The translations under genes were made by a program, and so were the position numbers. DNA of 64,000 bases from Pseudocercospora fijiensis CIRAD86. Its lineage: Eukaryota > Ascomycota > Dothideomycetes > Mycosphaerellales > Mycosphaerellaceae. Each line of letters begins with the position of its first letter. Position 1 is the first letter of the stretch. The stretch lies in contig NW_006921534.1 of the NCBI RefSeq assembly GCF_000340215.1, forward strand, positions 1,079,171-1,143,170, in the 5' to 3' direction. Under the pieces are notes generated by a model. The model was given only the letters and a program-made list of their open reading frames with translations, was not told where the DNA came from and did not search any database. Below, piece after piece: positions 33,440 through 44,474 of the stretch.

Positions 33440-34078
33440 AGGCCTGTGCTTAAGCATATGCCACCTGTCTATTCTACCAATTAGAAGGCCTCGAGCGGTG
33501 TTGGAGCGGTGGTCAAAAGTGTGGCGAAATCCATCTATTGTGAAGTGCTGTGACTCTGTGAGCATAGTGCACCGCGTGGTCGTGGGAGTCGCCGAAATTT
33601 CGGCAGAAGCATCCAGCCTGCCCTGCTCTCTCACAGCAGCCAAGACTTCCTCTTTCTGTGAGGCTCTCGCGGTCGATCTTAATAATAAGCCTTCGATAGG
33701 GAAGTGGAGCAATATCTGACAACATCCAACACTCGCATCCTACGCCAATACTCGCTCACTCTCATCCAACACCAACACTCGCATCCAACAATACACTCTA
33801 CTGTCCGACCCTGGCTCGACGGTCCAAGTTTCGCCTTCAAGTATCGATAGCCATACTCGGCCTCTTCTTTCCTCACCGGTTACATGCCTAGAAAATATTT
33901 TAAGACGACACGGAATTGGAACTCGAATCTTTACGAAAATCAACTCGGAGACTCTAAACGAATTTGACACGACTTGGGAGAGTCTCGCGACAAATTCTCA
34001 AAGACGCATCCCGCAGTTGTCTTTGCGGCCGTTATCCCAACAGCGTATGCCCATTTTGTGTTAAGGTATACAGCGACA
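33440..34078. other. Unique DNA right of the island
   Basis: Contains tandem words CATCCAACA.CACTC at about 33722-33800 and no supportable gene. A hydrophobic stretch (PAVVFAAVIPTAYAH) lies in frame upstream of the next entry but has no ATG. Confidence 0.35.
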
Positions 34079-34309
34079 ATGGATGCCCACACCCAAGTAG
34101 GCGTTTCCAACTGTGGAACCGAAAAGCCAGGCTGGTCGAGTACATGTTACAGCGTTTCTCCAAGCGGACAATCGATCGATGTACACTTCGATAGTCAAAG
34201 ATGCATCCACAAAATCTTCACAATCGACGGACGGTTGTCAGATCCTACTGTGAGCGACTGCACGACAGTAGGGCCCATTAATTCGTACGTAATTATTTGT
34301 GGGAAGTGA
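34079..34309 (+). CDS. Candidate Cys-rich small protein
   Basis: 76 codons from the ATG at 34079 (MDAHTQVGVSNCGTEKPGW). Five cysteines: NCG, STCYS, QRCIH, SDCTT and IICGK. The size and even cysteine spacing are those of small secreted fungal proteins. The in-frame sequence directly upstream, PAVVFAAVIPTAYAH, would make a good signal peptide, but no ATG precedes it before a TGA, so an unseen exon or a lost start must be assumed. It lies 640 bp from the transposon island. Low confidence. Confidence 0.35.
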   Translation: MDAHTQVGVSNCGTEKPGWSSTCYSVSPSGQSIDVHFDSQRCIHKIFTIDGRLSDPTVSDCTTVGPINSYVIICGK

Positions 34310-35318
34310 CGAGCAAGGAATCACGTTGTATGTAGTGTCAAGGTCCACAATGCTGCATCCATGTGTCCAAGAACAGTCGAATCTCTTCCGAATTTGATGA
34401 GAACGCACAAAGACGGGCGATGCGATACAGAGATACAGAAGCAAGGTATCATAACGGTGGTGCAGAGATAGATGTATGACTATGAGGTCGATATGCACTG
34501 AATTTTGGAGCTGCGAAGCCACCCGAGATTAGTTCTAGTGGCGCACAGGGGAGGTGATGCTCACAATTACAGTGTTGTCCCGCCGTTCGGAAACGTCTTA
34601 GCATGCTCTGGAGGCAGCGAAAGATACAGTACCAGCGGCGTGGGGCACCGAGGAGCGTCGTCCATTCTGATTCGAGGCCACCGTCAGTTGTCAGTAGAGT
34701 ACGTGGACTGCAGTGGTGGCAGAATGTGGGTAGTGTTCATCAGCCAATAATGGTCGATGTGGGTAGAGCCGTCGAGCCGTTGCTAGGAGCTTCGTTTCGG
34801 GAGGCGCGCTAAAAGGCCTGAGCGTGGGCAGAAAGATTGCGCGGCCAGTGCGTCCGGCCAGCACCAGCACCAGCACCAGCACCTCCTGATCCCACCCGTT
34901 CTTACTTCTCTTTCCACACAGAAGCCACTACCACCACCACCACCACCACCTCATCACGCGCCTTCTCTCGCTTCGCCGCCGCTGTTGTCGTGCTCTTCCG
35001 CCATCTTCTTGTCACTCGCTCATCAGACGCTCACAGTCACCACCTTTATTGGCTTGGGCGAACTGTTTACATTGACTAATCCGATTCTCAACGCCTTTCA
35101 CCACCAGCAGATTTAAGGTCCAAGGTGAGTAGAACCGCATCATCAATCTGATCATTGCCCGCCGCAGCATCGCCAGTCCCTCCAGCCTGCGCGCCACGCC
35201 AGCACCTCCACCTCACGCACAACCACTACAGCCTTCATCTGGACCCGTGCGCACACCACCAACCCGGCGCTGACCACTCCTCAACAGTTATCCGCTCGCG
35301 GGAGAAAAAGAAGATACA
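34310..35318. other. Upstream region and leader of the ECM33-like gene
   Basis: No gene. It holds a (CCAGCA)n array at 34857-34881 and an (ACC)n tract at about 34930-34950. A possible leader intron starts GTGAGTAG near 35125 and ends CGCCGCAG near 35167. Confidence 0.45.
34857..34881. repeat. (CCAGCA)n microsatellite
   Basis: Four perfect hexamer units in the upstream region of the ECM33-like gene. Confidence 0.8.
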
Positions 35319-36620
35319 ATGGCTGGCCTCAGGTACCTTGTGCCGGCTTTGGCCGTCGCAGGACGCGCAGTCGGTGAGTCGACCTCGCGAGACACATGTC
35401 AATGGCAGTCAATGGCTAACACAGCTCAGCACAATGCGGCTCCGGCGGTACCACCACCATTCAGAGCAACGCCGACGCGTCCGGCCTCTCTGGCTGCACC
35501 ACATTCTCCGGCAGCATCGCCATTGCCACCGGCACTACAGACAACATCCAGATCAGCGGAATCCGAAGAATCACTGGCAGCTTGACCGCCAACAACGTGA
35601 CACAGATGACCTCCTTCTCGGCGACTGACTTGGAAGAGATCGGCGACACTTTCCACTTGGAGAGCTTGACTATCCTCTCCACCCTCAGCTTCCCATCTCT
35701 TGTCAAGGTTGATACCATCGACTGGACCGCGCTGCCCGCCCTCCAGGGACTTTCCTTCACCAAGGGTGTCCAGGAGGTTAACGAGCTCACCATCGACAAC
35801 ACTCAGCTCAACTCGTTGAACGGCATCAACCTCCAGGTTGCAGAAACCATCTCCGTGACCAACAACCCATACCTTTCATCTGCTAGCATGCAACTCGGCA
35901 ACGTCACCCAGGCTCTCACTTTCGGTGCCAACAGCAAGGACCTCCAGCTCGAATTCCCCAACCTCAAGTGGGCTTACAACATGACCTTCCGAAACTGCTC
36001 CAAGGTCTTTATCCCGTCCCTCTCCTCGATCAACGGCTCGCTAGGTTTCTACTCCAACAGCTTCGAGAGCCTCTCCGCACCAAACCTCACTAACGTTGGC
36101 GGCTCGCTCTCCTTTGTGAGCAACGAGCAGCTCACTAACATCAGCATGCCGGAACTCACAACTGTTGGTGGTGGCTTCCAGGTCGCCAACAACACCAAGC
36201 TTTCCGACATTGATGGCTTCCCAGTCCTTGCCACCGTTGGCGGTGCCCTTGACTTCAACGGTGCTTTCTCCAAGTAAGGAATATCGCCATTCTGATTTTG
36301 CCGCAGTGTGCTAACGTACGTTATCCAGGGTCTCGCTTCCGAAACTTGGCGACGTCCGTGGTGCCTTCAACCTCCAGTCCACCGAGAACCTCGACAATGT
36401 TTGCAACCACTTCCAGGGGCTTGCAGGCTCCAACAACGTCATCAAGGGCCAATACACTTGCAGCGGCGAGCAGTCCCACCCAGGTGGTGCTGGCACTCTC
36501 CCAGACGGCACCAACTCTGGATCCGGAAGCGGCAGCTCCTCGAGCGCAGCCGTCCCAATGCTCATTCCAGGTGCTACTGGTGTGCTCGGTGTTGTGGCTG
36601 CCATCTTCGGTCTGCTTTAA
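35319..36620 (+). CDS. ecm33: ECM33-like GPI-anchored cell wall protein
   Basis: Model join(35319..35373,35430..36273,36329..36620), 396 residues. Both introns are GT-AG; the acceptor at 35429 rather than 35424 restores AQCGSGGTTTIQSNAD. The protein is secreted (signal MAGLRYLVPALAVAGRAVG). It carries repeated receptor-L-like/leucine-rich units (SLTILSTLSFPSLVKVDTID, GGSLSFVSNEQLTNISMPEL) as in yeast ECM33/SPS2 proteins, which are needed for cell wall integrity. The tail is Ser/Gly-rich (GSGSGSSSSA) and ends in a hydrophobic segment (VLGVVAAIFGLL), the pattern for GPI anchoring. Family assignment is strong; exact paralogue is not tested. Confidence 0.9.
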
Positions 36621-39105
36621 ATTTGGACAACTTGAGAGTAGCATCAAAAGGCTTTCTATTTCAGCTTGGCGGAGGCGTTATAGCGTGGTCTGCTCCCGAC
36701 TTGGGTGGGCGCTTGAACAGCTCGGCATGCATTGCATAGACTAATCGTAGCACTCCTGCACTCAAAACGAACATCCCGTACACTCCTTTTCTCACGACCC
36801 CGATGGCAGTTCTTGAAGCGAGCATATTGTTCCACGGAACACGAGAGGCGAGCAATGCATGTATGGACTGGCACTCCTTTCTGAGCAAGGCGATGGACTT
36901 GCTGTGTGGTATTGATGGGGACACGGATGGGTCTTACAAGATCGTAATTGAGGAGGTGTACACGGTGGCCAGCTAGCCACATTACCAGATAGCTTGCAGT
37001 TGGTTGGAATGACTGCACACGACGGAGCACCACTAGTTGTGTCTAGACGGCCATGACAAGGATTAGATTAATATTGACGCTTTCTTATACACACTCTTGC
37101 CTCCGCCTTCTCTTGGTGGTGTTTCTGATTGACCCCCAATTCGCCCCCGGGCTCTTGGAAACGCCGTCTATCCTCCGTACAGCTGTCGTGCTCCGCCATC
37201 ATTGAAGGATAGACGCGTCCTTGCACAGCAGTCGGTTCTACGGTGCACCACCGCGGTGATGTTGGTGCCGATTAACGCGACGATTTACACTTTTTGGTCC
37301 CTGCGCTCACTGGGCTTGCTTTGACAAGATGCATGCACCTCACCTCACTTCTTGAATCCTGCCTTCACCTGCACCTCGACGACACCAAAATATCATTTTC
37401 ATCTCAACGCCAGAGTCTGAGGCTCGGGTGTAACGACGGCTCACCGAGCAACGCCGCCGAGTCGAGATTGGATACCCGGTTCGCAAGCAGGTGCGCAAGC
37501 TCATCGTGGCCTGATCATCATCAGAGAGCGAACAACGCATGAGCTCTGCCCTGCCCTGCCCTGCCCCGCCCCGCCCCGCCCCTTGCATGTGCCGTGCTGA
37601 AGCCGCGCGGGTCGAAGAGTTTTCCGCCGCCGCCGCCGGGAATGGCGCAAGTCTCCACCGTACACCCTTGGCGCTCATGCATTGGTCGACATCTGCAGAA
37701 CATATGTCACATTCTGGCAGCCTCTTGCATGAGCATCGCTTTACCTGCTGCTTGACATTGCGCTACACTCACCTCCAGTGCACCCGATGATCTTGCGTTG
37801 CATATTGACGCGCGGGTCTGCATCGAGAAGCGCTGAGCCGCCCACAGGCCTGTCAATGCGTTACTATGCACTGCCTTTCAAGCGAGCATCCTCACGTCGC
37901 ACACCATGGTCTCACGACGCGCTCTTGTACCCGGTCTTGCTCCAATTATGCTTGTCTTACGCCGCCAAGACCCTTCGATCGATCCTCGTGTCCGCCTAGC
38001 CAGCCAGGGTCGTACTGAGATCGGAGGCCCTTTTCATCTGCATTTCTACCCAACCTCCAGGAGCACAGCGTGGAGACGAGAGTCGACAGGTAACACCAGA
38101 AAACCTTCCGCTCTGCCGCGTTCCTGGCAACATCGACGACCCTCGATGCAGTATGCACGCACTCCAAGCACTGCCGCTTCCGGCGCCTGATGTCGCTAGG
38201 AACTGAGGGTCCGCTTGTGACTATGCATCGCGCCTTTTGATGCCAGCCTTAACCCGGATCCTGGCGTGAACGAACGGGCAGGTGCAGACTCAAAGAGGGC
38301 TGAGGAAGTCGACGGATGGCCATAAGTGGCCTTCCTATTCATGAACTCCTGAGGACTTTGACGTCTCTTTATGCATTGACGTGCAGTCGCACAACTCTGC
38401 TCGCCCAGCTTTGCGCAGCAACTAAAACGCCGAACCTCTCCATACGAATTTGCGGTCAGCGTTGTGCACGGACTGAGGTGCCCGGAACTCTCAACGACAA
38501 TCGGCATTCTGTACTGAGCATGAAGACCCGCAGTTGATCATCCAAGCCAATCGTCACATCACCGACAGCAGATCTACCTAGTCGCGGGCCGTGGCTAGCT
38601 TCCGGAACAGCAGAGCTGGCATTGCGTATTAAGCAAGGTATAGCCACTGTGGCCAATCGTACCGCCATCCGGAATCCAGCCTGAGGTCGAGGCCTCACTC
38701 TCTTCCATCTGAAAACGTCGACATAGCATGCACGACCTTGCCGCTGTATCCTTGTATCACAGCACCGCGTCTGATACTTAGCGTCCGGGCCGTCAGCAAT
38801 GATGATCCACTCCAAGGACTCGTCGAGTCGTCGACAGCTGTCTCCCGGGCCGGACATGCTAATAACATGATGGGCGATGAGAGATTTGCATGGGTGCAGA
38901 GAAGTTAAATACCATGCTGCTCTCGTCGACTTACTTCTCATTCGCCATCTTTTGATCAGAGTTCGGTCTTGCATCGCTGCTTTTTGGTGGTTGTTTTTGT
39001 CTTTGCCTGGCGGTCCTTATTTGCACTCTGTATCTCGACCAGGCGGTGAACCTTTGCCATCCCTTTGCTCGCAGCCTACCGACCCGCACCACCACCACCA
39101 CCACA
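36621..39105. other. Long gene-poor stretch
   Basis: About 2.5 kb with many short frames but no domain, splice structure or signal peptide I can support. It contains the (TGCCC)n/(CGCCC)n tract below. Base composition is ordinary, with no RIP signature. It may hold non-coding transcripts, which cannot be judged from sequence. Confidence 0.4.
37547..37582. repeat. (TGCCC)n-(CGCCC)n pentanucleotide tract
   Basis: Four TGCCC-type units followed by three CGCCC units. A pure C-rich strand with G-rich complement could form quadruplex structure; this is inference. Confidence 0.8.
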
Positions 39106-40095
39106 ATGTTCTCCCAACAGGAACAGAGGTGAGCGGCCTTCGTGCGATCCCCGAAATTGTCATTCTAACTAAGCCACAGGATATCCCTGCCATCCATCAG
39201 TCAGCTGTTCCCATGCTCGAACGACAAGTATGGGTGTCCACAGTCGTTCCCGCAGCCTGAGCTCCAACAGCACGAGCAAGTCTGTCGATTTGCCGACTCG
39301 AGACATGGCTTCCATGCTCTCAACGGATATAGCGGTCCAGTGCTTCATCGCCTCAATACCCATTTGCCTTCATCGTCTTCGTCGGTAGCCTCGGACTCTA
39401 GCTCTGATCGAGACTCTATGTGCTTTTCACCCAATAGCAGCCGAGCATCGTCCGTCAACCGAACACTTTATGAGAGACGAGACTCTAGAGTCTCCAACTC
39501 CGCTCGTGTTGTCAAACGCTCGATCCAACGAAGGCCGTCCCCTCCAATTACTAGCGGCATCCAGCAAAAGTCTAAAAACAAGAAGACGGCAAAAGAGCAG
39601 AAAAACCGTCATAACCAGGCGACTGTTCTTACCAGGATCGAGGACATTATGCAGTTCTACTTCGGCTTCGACCGCAACGAACAGAGCGGTGGTAACGGCA
39701 ACGGCGCCGGTCTCAGCGCTAACAAGATCAATGTCCAGCGCGGCTCATGCGCTCTCCTTTACTACTTGCTTCATAAAGACCGCTGCGGAGCTATAAGGAA
39801 CGGCAGACTAGCTCAGTGGGAAGCGAATATGCACCAGATCGCTCAGAACGCGATCGACGAGACGGCACCTCCTTTCGCAGGCGGCTTCCTAGAGTCTTCC
39901 GAGCCACCTTGCACGCACGCCGACACGAAATCAAAGGAGTGCGAGATCCACCGCCACCCCGACTGGATAGTCTGCAGGAAACGTCACGCCGAGGCCACTT
40001 TCCAACACAACGAGGCAGCATACCTCAGGGAGATCGGCATTACCAAAGAAATGGCGCTTTTCGGAGCTTCGGCCGGCGGGTCGAGACATGCTTAG
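39106..40095 (+). CDS. Hypothetical protein, possible bHLH-like
   Basis: Model join(39106..39128,39180..40095), 312 residues; the first exon encodes only MFSQQEQ plus part of Arg. The first 150 residues are Ser/Gln-rich and disordered. A basic stretch (KNKKTAKEQKNRHNQATVLT) leads into IEDIMQFYFGF, a Gly/Asn loop and INVQRGSCALLYYLLHK, which together resemble a basic helix-loop-helix region with a long loop (about residues 155-215). The C-terminal part has two Cys/His-rich pieces (CTHADTKSKECEIH). If the reading is right it is a DNA-binding protein, but the bHLH identification is tentative. Confidence 0.55.
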
Positions 40096-42178
40096 ACTAA
40101 TCACTTCATCGCTTTTTCCTTCACGTTTTGCAGGAGGTACAGTGTCCCGGGCGGTTTAGCAAGCGTTGTGTTTTCGATCGATTTTTGGGAGGTGATGCCA
40201 AGCACTTGATTAGCATTTCGGTTTTTTGGGATTCGGATATTGAGCAACTACTGTATCATAGAAAAAAGGATGGATGGTTTGGACATGGGAACATATTTGT
40301 AACGACCGTGATGAACGATGGACACGAGCTTTGTGTGATATTATCATACTGCTACTACTACTACTACTGGCTACCTACACTTGAGCTTGAAAAAGCTCAA
40401 AGAAACAGAAATGAAGAAAAGCGTGAAATCAGAGGCTTGGTATTTGGTACAATGTCGCTCGCTGCTTGCATTTTCTCTGCTTGACGTTTCGCTCATCATG
40501 ATTTCATCCTGTCATCTCGACCGATCAAGTCCGTTCAGCTCGTTGAGGTCCGTGTCCGATCGTGCACTGAAATTTAGGGCTGGGCTGGGCTGGGCGCGCT
40601 TCGGCAAGCTGGGATGTTTACAAGCGTACAGTACAGTATATGCGATAGATGTTTTCGGGAATGAGCATGTTTTGAAGACACTTTCTGCAACGGATGTTAT
40701 TCCCCGTCCATGCCCATGTGCCCGAGCATGCTTCTGGAAGATGCAGCTCATGCTACCGATGTGATGGATCGGATTTTGGAGGAAAGGGGTGTGAGGATCT
40801 GAGGCATGGTTTTCAAGAATGTATGTATGTAGTTTGGGTATTTGCGGCGGATGCAGTTCCCCGATCGTGCGCTCGCGCTCGCGCTCATTGTTTCAGGTCG
40901 TTGTCGTTGCGAGTTCATGCTGGAGATCATATTGGGAAGGTCGGCATACGGACAGCGACAATGTCATCGTCCGCTTCGCTTGGCTGCTAACGCAACAAGA
41001 CAGAAGAGGTCAAGTTCAATATGATGGCTTGGGGTTCAAATATTGCTCAAGGTATGGCTGTGGGCACCCATCTGGTTCCGAAGAGGTGTACACTGTATGA
41101 GCTGGCGATCTCTCGATGGTCAATTGTCGTCTAGAATCCTAGATGTGACGTTGGAAGTGGAAGTCTGGGCGGACGTCTGCATGGTCACTCTGGTTGGCGA
41201 CGGGGTTCGTGCTGCTCACGTCTCCCCAATCGGGACTCATGTCAGGCTCGTTATGACAGTACCGGCTGCGTGTGATGAACTGGAGGTGAGGCCAACGGCT
41301 TCGTGGCAGAGAAGCCGGCGCTGTACTGTACATACAGTATGCGAGACAGCTGGAGATATGCTCCACTTCATCATGCATCCCGAGCATGAGCGATGATGAA
41401 CGTGTTCACGCAAGTTTGTGATAAAAGATGAGGTGGCTTTGGACTCTTCCCAGAGGAACTGGGCATTGATTCTAGCTTGTCTCCCGCTGCTATTTTGACA
41501 GCCTTGGCCGTGCTTCGTTGACGGCGTGCACTGCAGGCGCAAAAGCTACGTCGCTGCGGGTAGAGTGCCTATGAGTGCATTGCGGTAGCGGTATGGCGGA
41601 GCGGGAGACATGTTGCGCAAAATCGTGAGGACCAGCATAGTGGGTGGCGACTTGGCGGCAAGGCCATACAATGTGGTGCGCCAGTGTACCAGCGCGAAAG
41701 TAATCATGATGAGGTGGTTTTGGTTAGAATTATACAGTTGAAAATTCTCGGTAACCGTGGTTGCGGACAGGCGTGACAGTTCTCGCCGTTGCACGGCAGG
41801 GGATGATGGAGCCCTGAAAGTCTTGGCACGCCTTCCTCTGAATCTCTCTCTGGAGTGTTGAGGAAGGTGGAACATCTCCGAGAGCTTTGTGGTAGCAGGG
41901 TAGCAACAAGACCACCGCTCCACCCATTCGCTCGCTACCACCCCATACGCATTACCCTCCCACCGCCACCGCCAGCGCACACCACCACCACCCGCACCCG
42001 CACCCGCACCTTCGACGTCGCCAGTGTCGCGACGCGCGATTGGCAAGCTGTATCGCTTGCAGCCCATACGGCATATTCACCCACCGTGGATCCCCCTGCT
42101 GTTCGCCAGAGAAGCAGCAGCGTGCGTGGAGCACAGCCGCCGTCTGGCGTCGCTGGACGACTGCTGCCAAAGCCCAAA
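40096..42178. other. Intergenic region
   Basis: 3' flank of the preceding gene and promoter of the ANP1-like gene. (GGGCT)n at about 40577-40595 and (CACCCG)n at about 41989-42010 are the only repeats noted. No supportable gene. Confidence 0.4.
41989..42010. repeat. (CACCCG)n microsatellite
   Basis: Three to four units of CACCCG in the presumed leader of the glycosyltransferase gene. Confidence 0.75.
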
Positions 42179-43653
42179 ATGCTCCTCCCCAAGGGCAGCG
42201 GCATCACATGGAAGAGCGCTCGCGCTCGACTACCCCCCAGCCGCGCCATCTGGAATTTCCTGGTCCGCACGCGATTTCTCTTATTCGTTGCCATAGCCGG
42301 CATAATATTATTAATATGGAATGGCACAAGAGGGCTGAATAGCGAATGGCAAAGGTACGATGGATACTTCAAGCCACCTCGCTGGCCTTGACATGCTCTG
42401 GGCATGGCCATGGGCATGGGCAGTCACGGCTAACCGCCATACAGATTCTACTGCTTTGGGCCTGCGAAATCGCCTATGCACATGTCCGCGAATGAGCAGG
42501 CACAATGGGCAGCACATCTTCAGACACCTGTCATCTTCAACCACCACGAACCCATTGAGGTCAATAGCTCCTCCATAAAACACGTTGACCTCAACCCGAT
42601 TCACTCGACTCCCAAGGCCGTCGCCAACGAAGAGAGGGTTCTCATTCTCACACCGCTTCGAAATGCCGCGCCATACATTGAGCAGCATTTTGACCTGCTC
42701 TCGCAACTCACCTATCCGCACCGACTGATCGATCTCGCCTTCTTGGTCGGAGATAGCGATGATGACACCCTGGCGGTACTCTCAATGGAGCTGGACAGGA
42801 TACAGTCGCGGACCGACAACATCCCCTTCAACAGCGCCCTGATTGTGGAGAAAGATTTTGGAGTGACGGTTGGTCAGAATGTGGAGGACAGACATGGCTT
42901 CGCTGCTCAGGGACCACGAAGAAAAGCCATGGGCAAGGCAAGAAATTACCTGCTATATTCTGCGCTCAAACCAGAGCATAGCTGGGTATACTGGCGAGAT
43001 GTCGACATCAAGGACAGCCCCAGTAAGATTATTGAGGACTTTGTCGCACATGATCGCGATGTGCTCGTACCCAGTGAGTATAAGCTGGGAAGACTTGTTG
43101 CAGGACAGCACACTGACCGCCAGCAGACGTCTGGTTCCATCGATATGTTGACGGACACGACATAGAAGGTCGTTTCGACTACAATTCATGGCAAGAGTCG
43201 GAACAAGGGCTCAAGCTCGCAGCATCGCTGAGCAAGGATGTCGTCCTTGCTGAAGGTATGTGGTCAAAAAGTCTCTCCTTGTCACGTGATGTCTTACTGA
43301 GTCCCAATGCAGGCTACAAGGAGTACAACACAGGTCGCAAATACATGGCGCGCATGGGTGATTGGCGGGACAACAAGGACGTCGAGATCCCGCTTGATGG
43401 AATTGGTGGAGTCAACATCATTGTGAAAGCGGATGTCCACAGAGCAGGTGAGCAGGCTGATGGGAAGCAAGCAATGCGGAATCCACAGATACTAACTTTC
43501 TCAGGCATCAACTTCCCATGCTATGCCTTCGAGAACCAAGCCGAAACAGAAGGCTTCGCGAAGATGGCCAAGCGTGCAGGGTACGGAGTTTATGGTTTAC
43601 CGAACTATGTCGTTTGGCATATCGATACAGAAGAGAAGCCCGGTAATGGTTAA
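42179..43653 (+). CDS. ANP1/MNN9/VAN1-family mannosyltransferase subunit
   Basis: Model join(42179..42354,42445..43073,43127..43255,43313..43447,43505..43653), 405 residues, four in-frame GT-AG introns. It is a Golgi type II membrane protein: a single segment, FLLFVAIAGIILLIW, lies at about residues 33-47. The family builds the alpha-1,6 mannan backbone of N-glycans in M-Pol complexes. Seen here are VLILTPLRNAAPYI, the DSDDD of LVGDSDDDTLA, KAMGKARNYLLYSALKPEHS and the metal-binding DVD in VYWRDVDIK (D244-D246). The end, VVWHIDTEEKPGNG, is closest to ANP1 in my judgement. The ATG at 42179 is the first in the frame. Confidence 0.88.
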
Positions 43654-44474
43654 AAATTCAGATGAGAAGTCTCAAGACTTGAAGAAGAGAATGAAAGCAG
43701 ACCTTGTACATGGATATACCACGTCATTGTGTCAGTTATTTAGCGGAACCCAATTCATTGTCAGCCGGAATAGTCGCTTGGCTGGCTATGGCTGTTATGG
43801 TTGTGACCTCTCTGCCATGGATGCGTCAGAGGCACTACTAGGTACAGCGTCTTCTATTACTGTCACGTTGTCGGAGCGACTGTGGCAGTGACCTGTGCGA
43901 GTTTACACGCCAGTACGAACTTCTATTTCCTTCTACGTTGCCTTCTGCTTTGGCTGTACGATCTGCCATGGCGTGGCTTGGATGGTCCTTCAAGTTTGAA
44001 GAAAACAGTCCCTGCAATCGTAGAAGACACTGATCATGACTTGTATCGCATTACTGTACCAACGTCAGACCAAGATTTCAGCATTGACAATGAATGATGC
44101 GGAGAGGGAGAAACAGCAGCCAGAACACCCAACACAGTCATACAATATGATCATTCCCTCTGTCAGGAAAACACAAAGCCATGCTTTGACGGTGGCCCGG
44201 GTCGGCCACGATGTCTCTGGTCCGGTGTTCTTGTTCCAGCCAGCAACTGGGGTCGTGAATAGATCTCCAAGGAAGCAGGATGCCGAATGGACGTGGAAAC
44301 TTGGTACAGTACGCCATACTTGGCCGAGCCTTGAAAGTTGCGACCATCATGCCGTTGATGATACCGCCAGACAATTGATGTACCACTTTTAACGTCAAAC
44401 AGGCTGGGCCATTCTGCAAGCGCGCCCAAGATCTGGAAAGGTGGTGTCGATGTGCTGACCGCCCAATGGTATGC
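43654..44474. other. Convergent intergenic region
   Basis: Lies between the ends of the ANP1-like gene and MPP10. No supportable gene. Confidence 0.45.

Noticed and set aside
41855..42178. N-terminal extension of the ANP1-like gene
   Set aside because: No ATG in this frame before 42179, and the sequence is a low-complexity leader.
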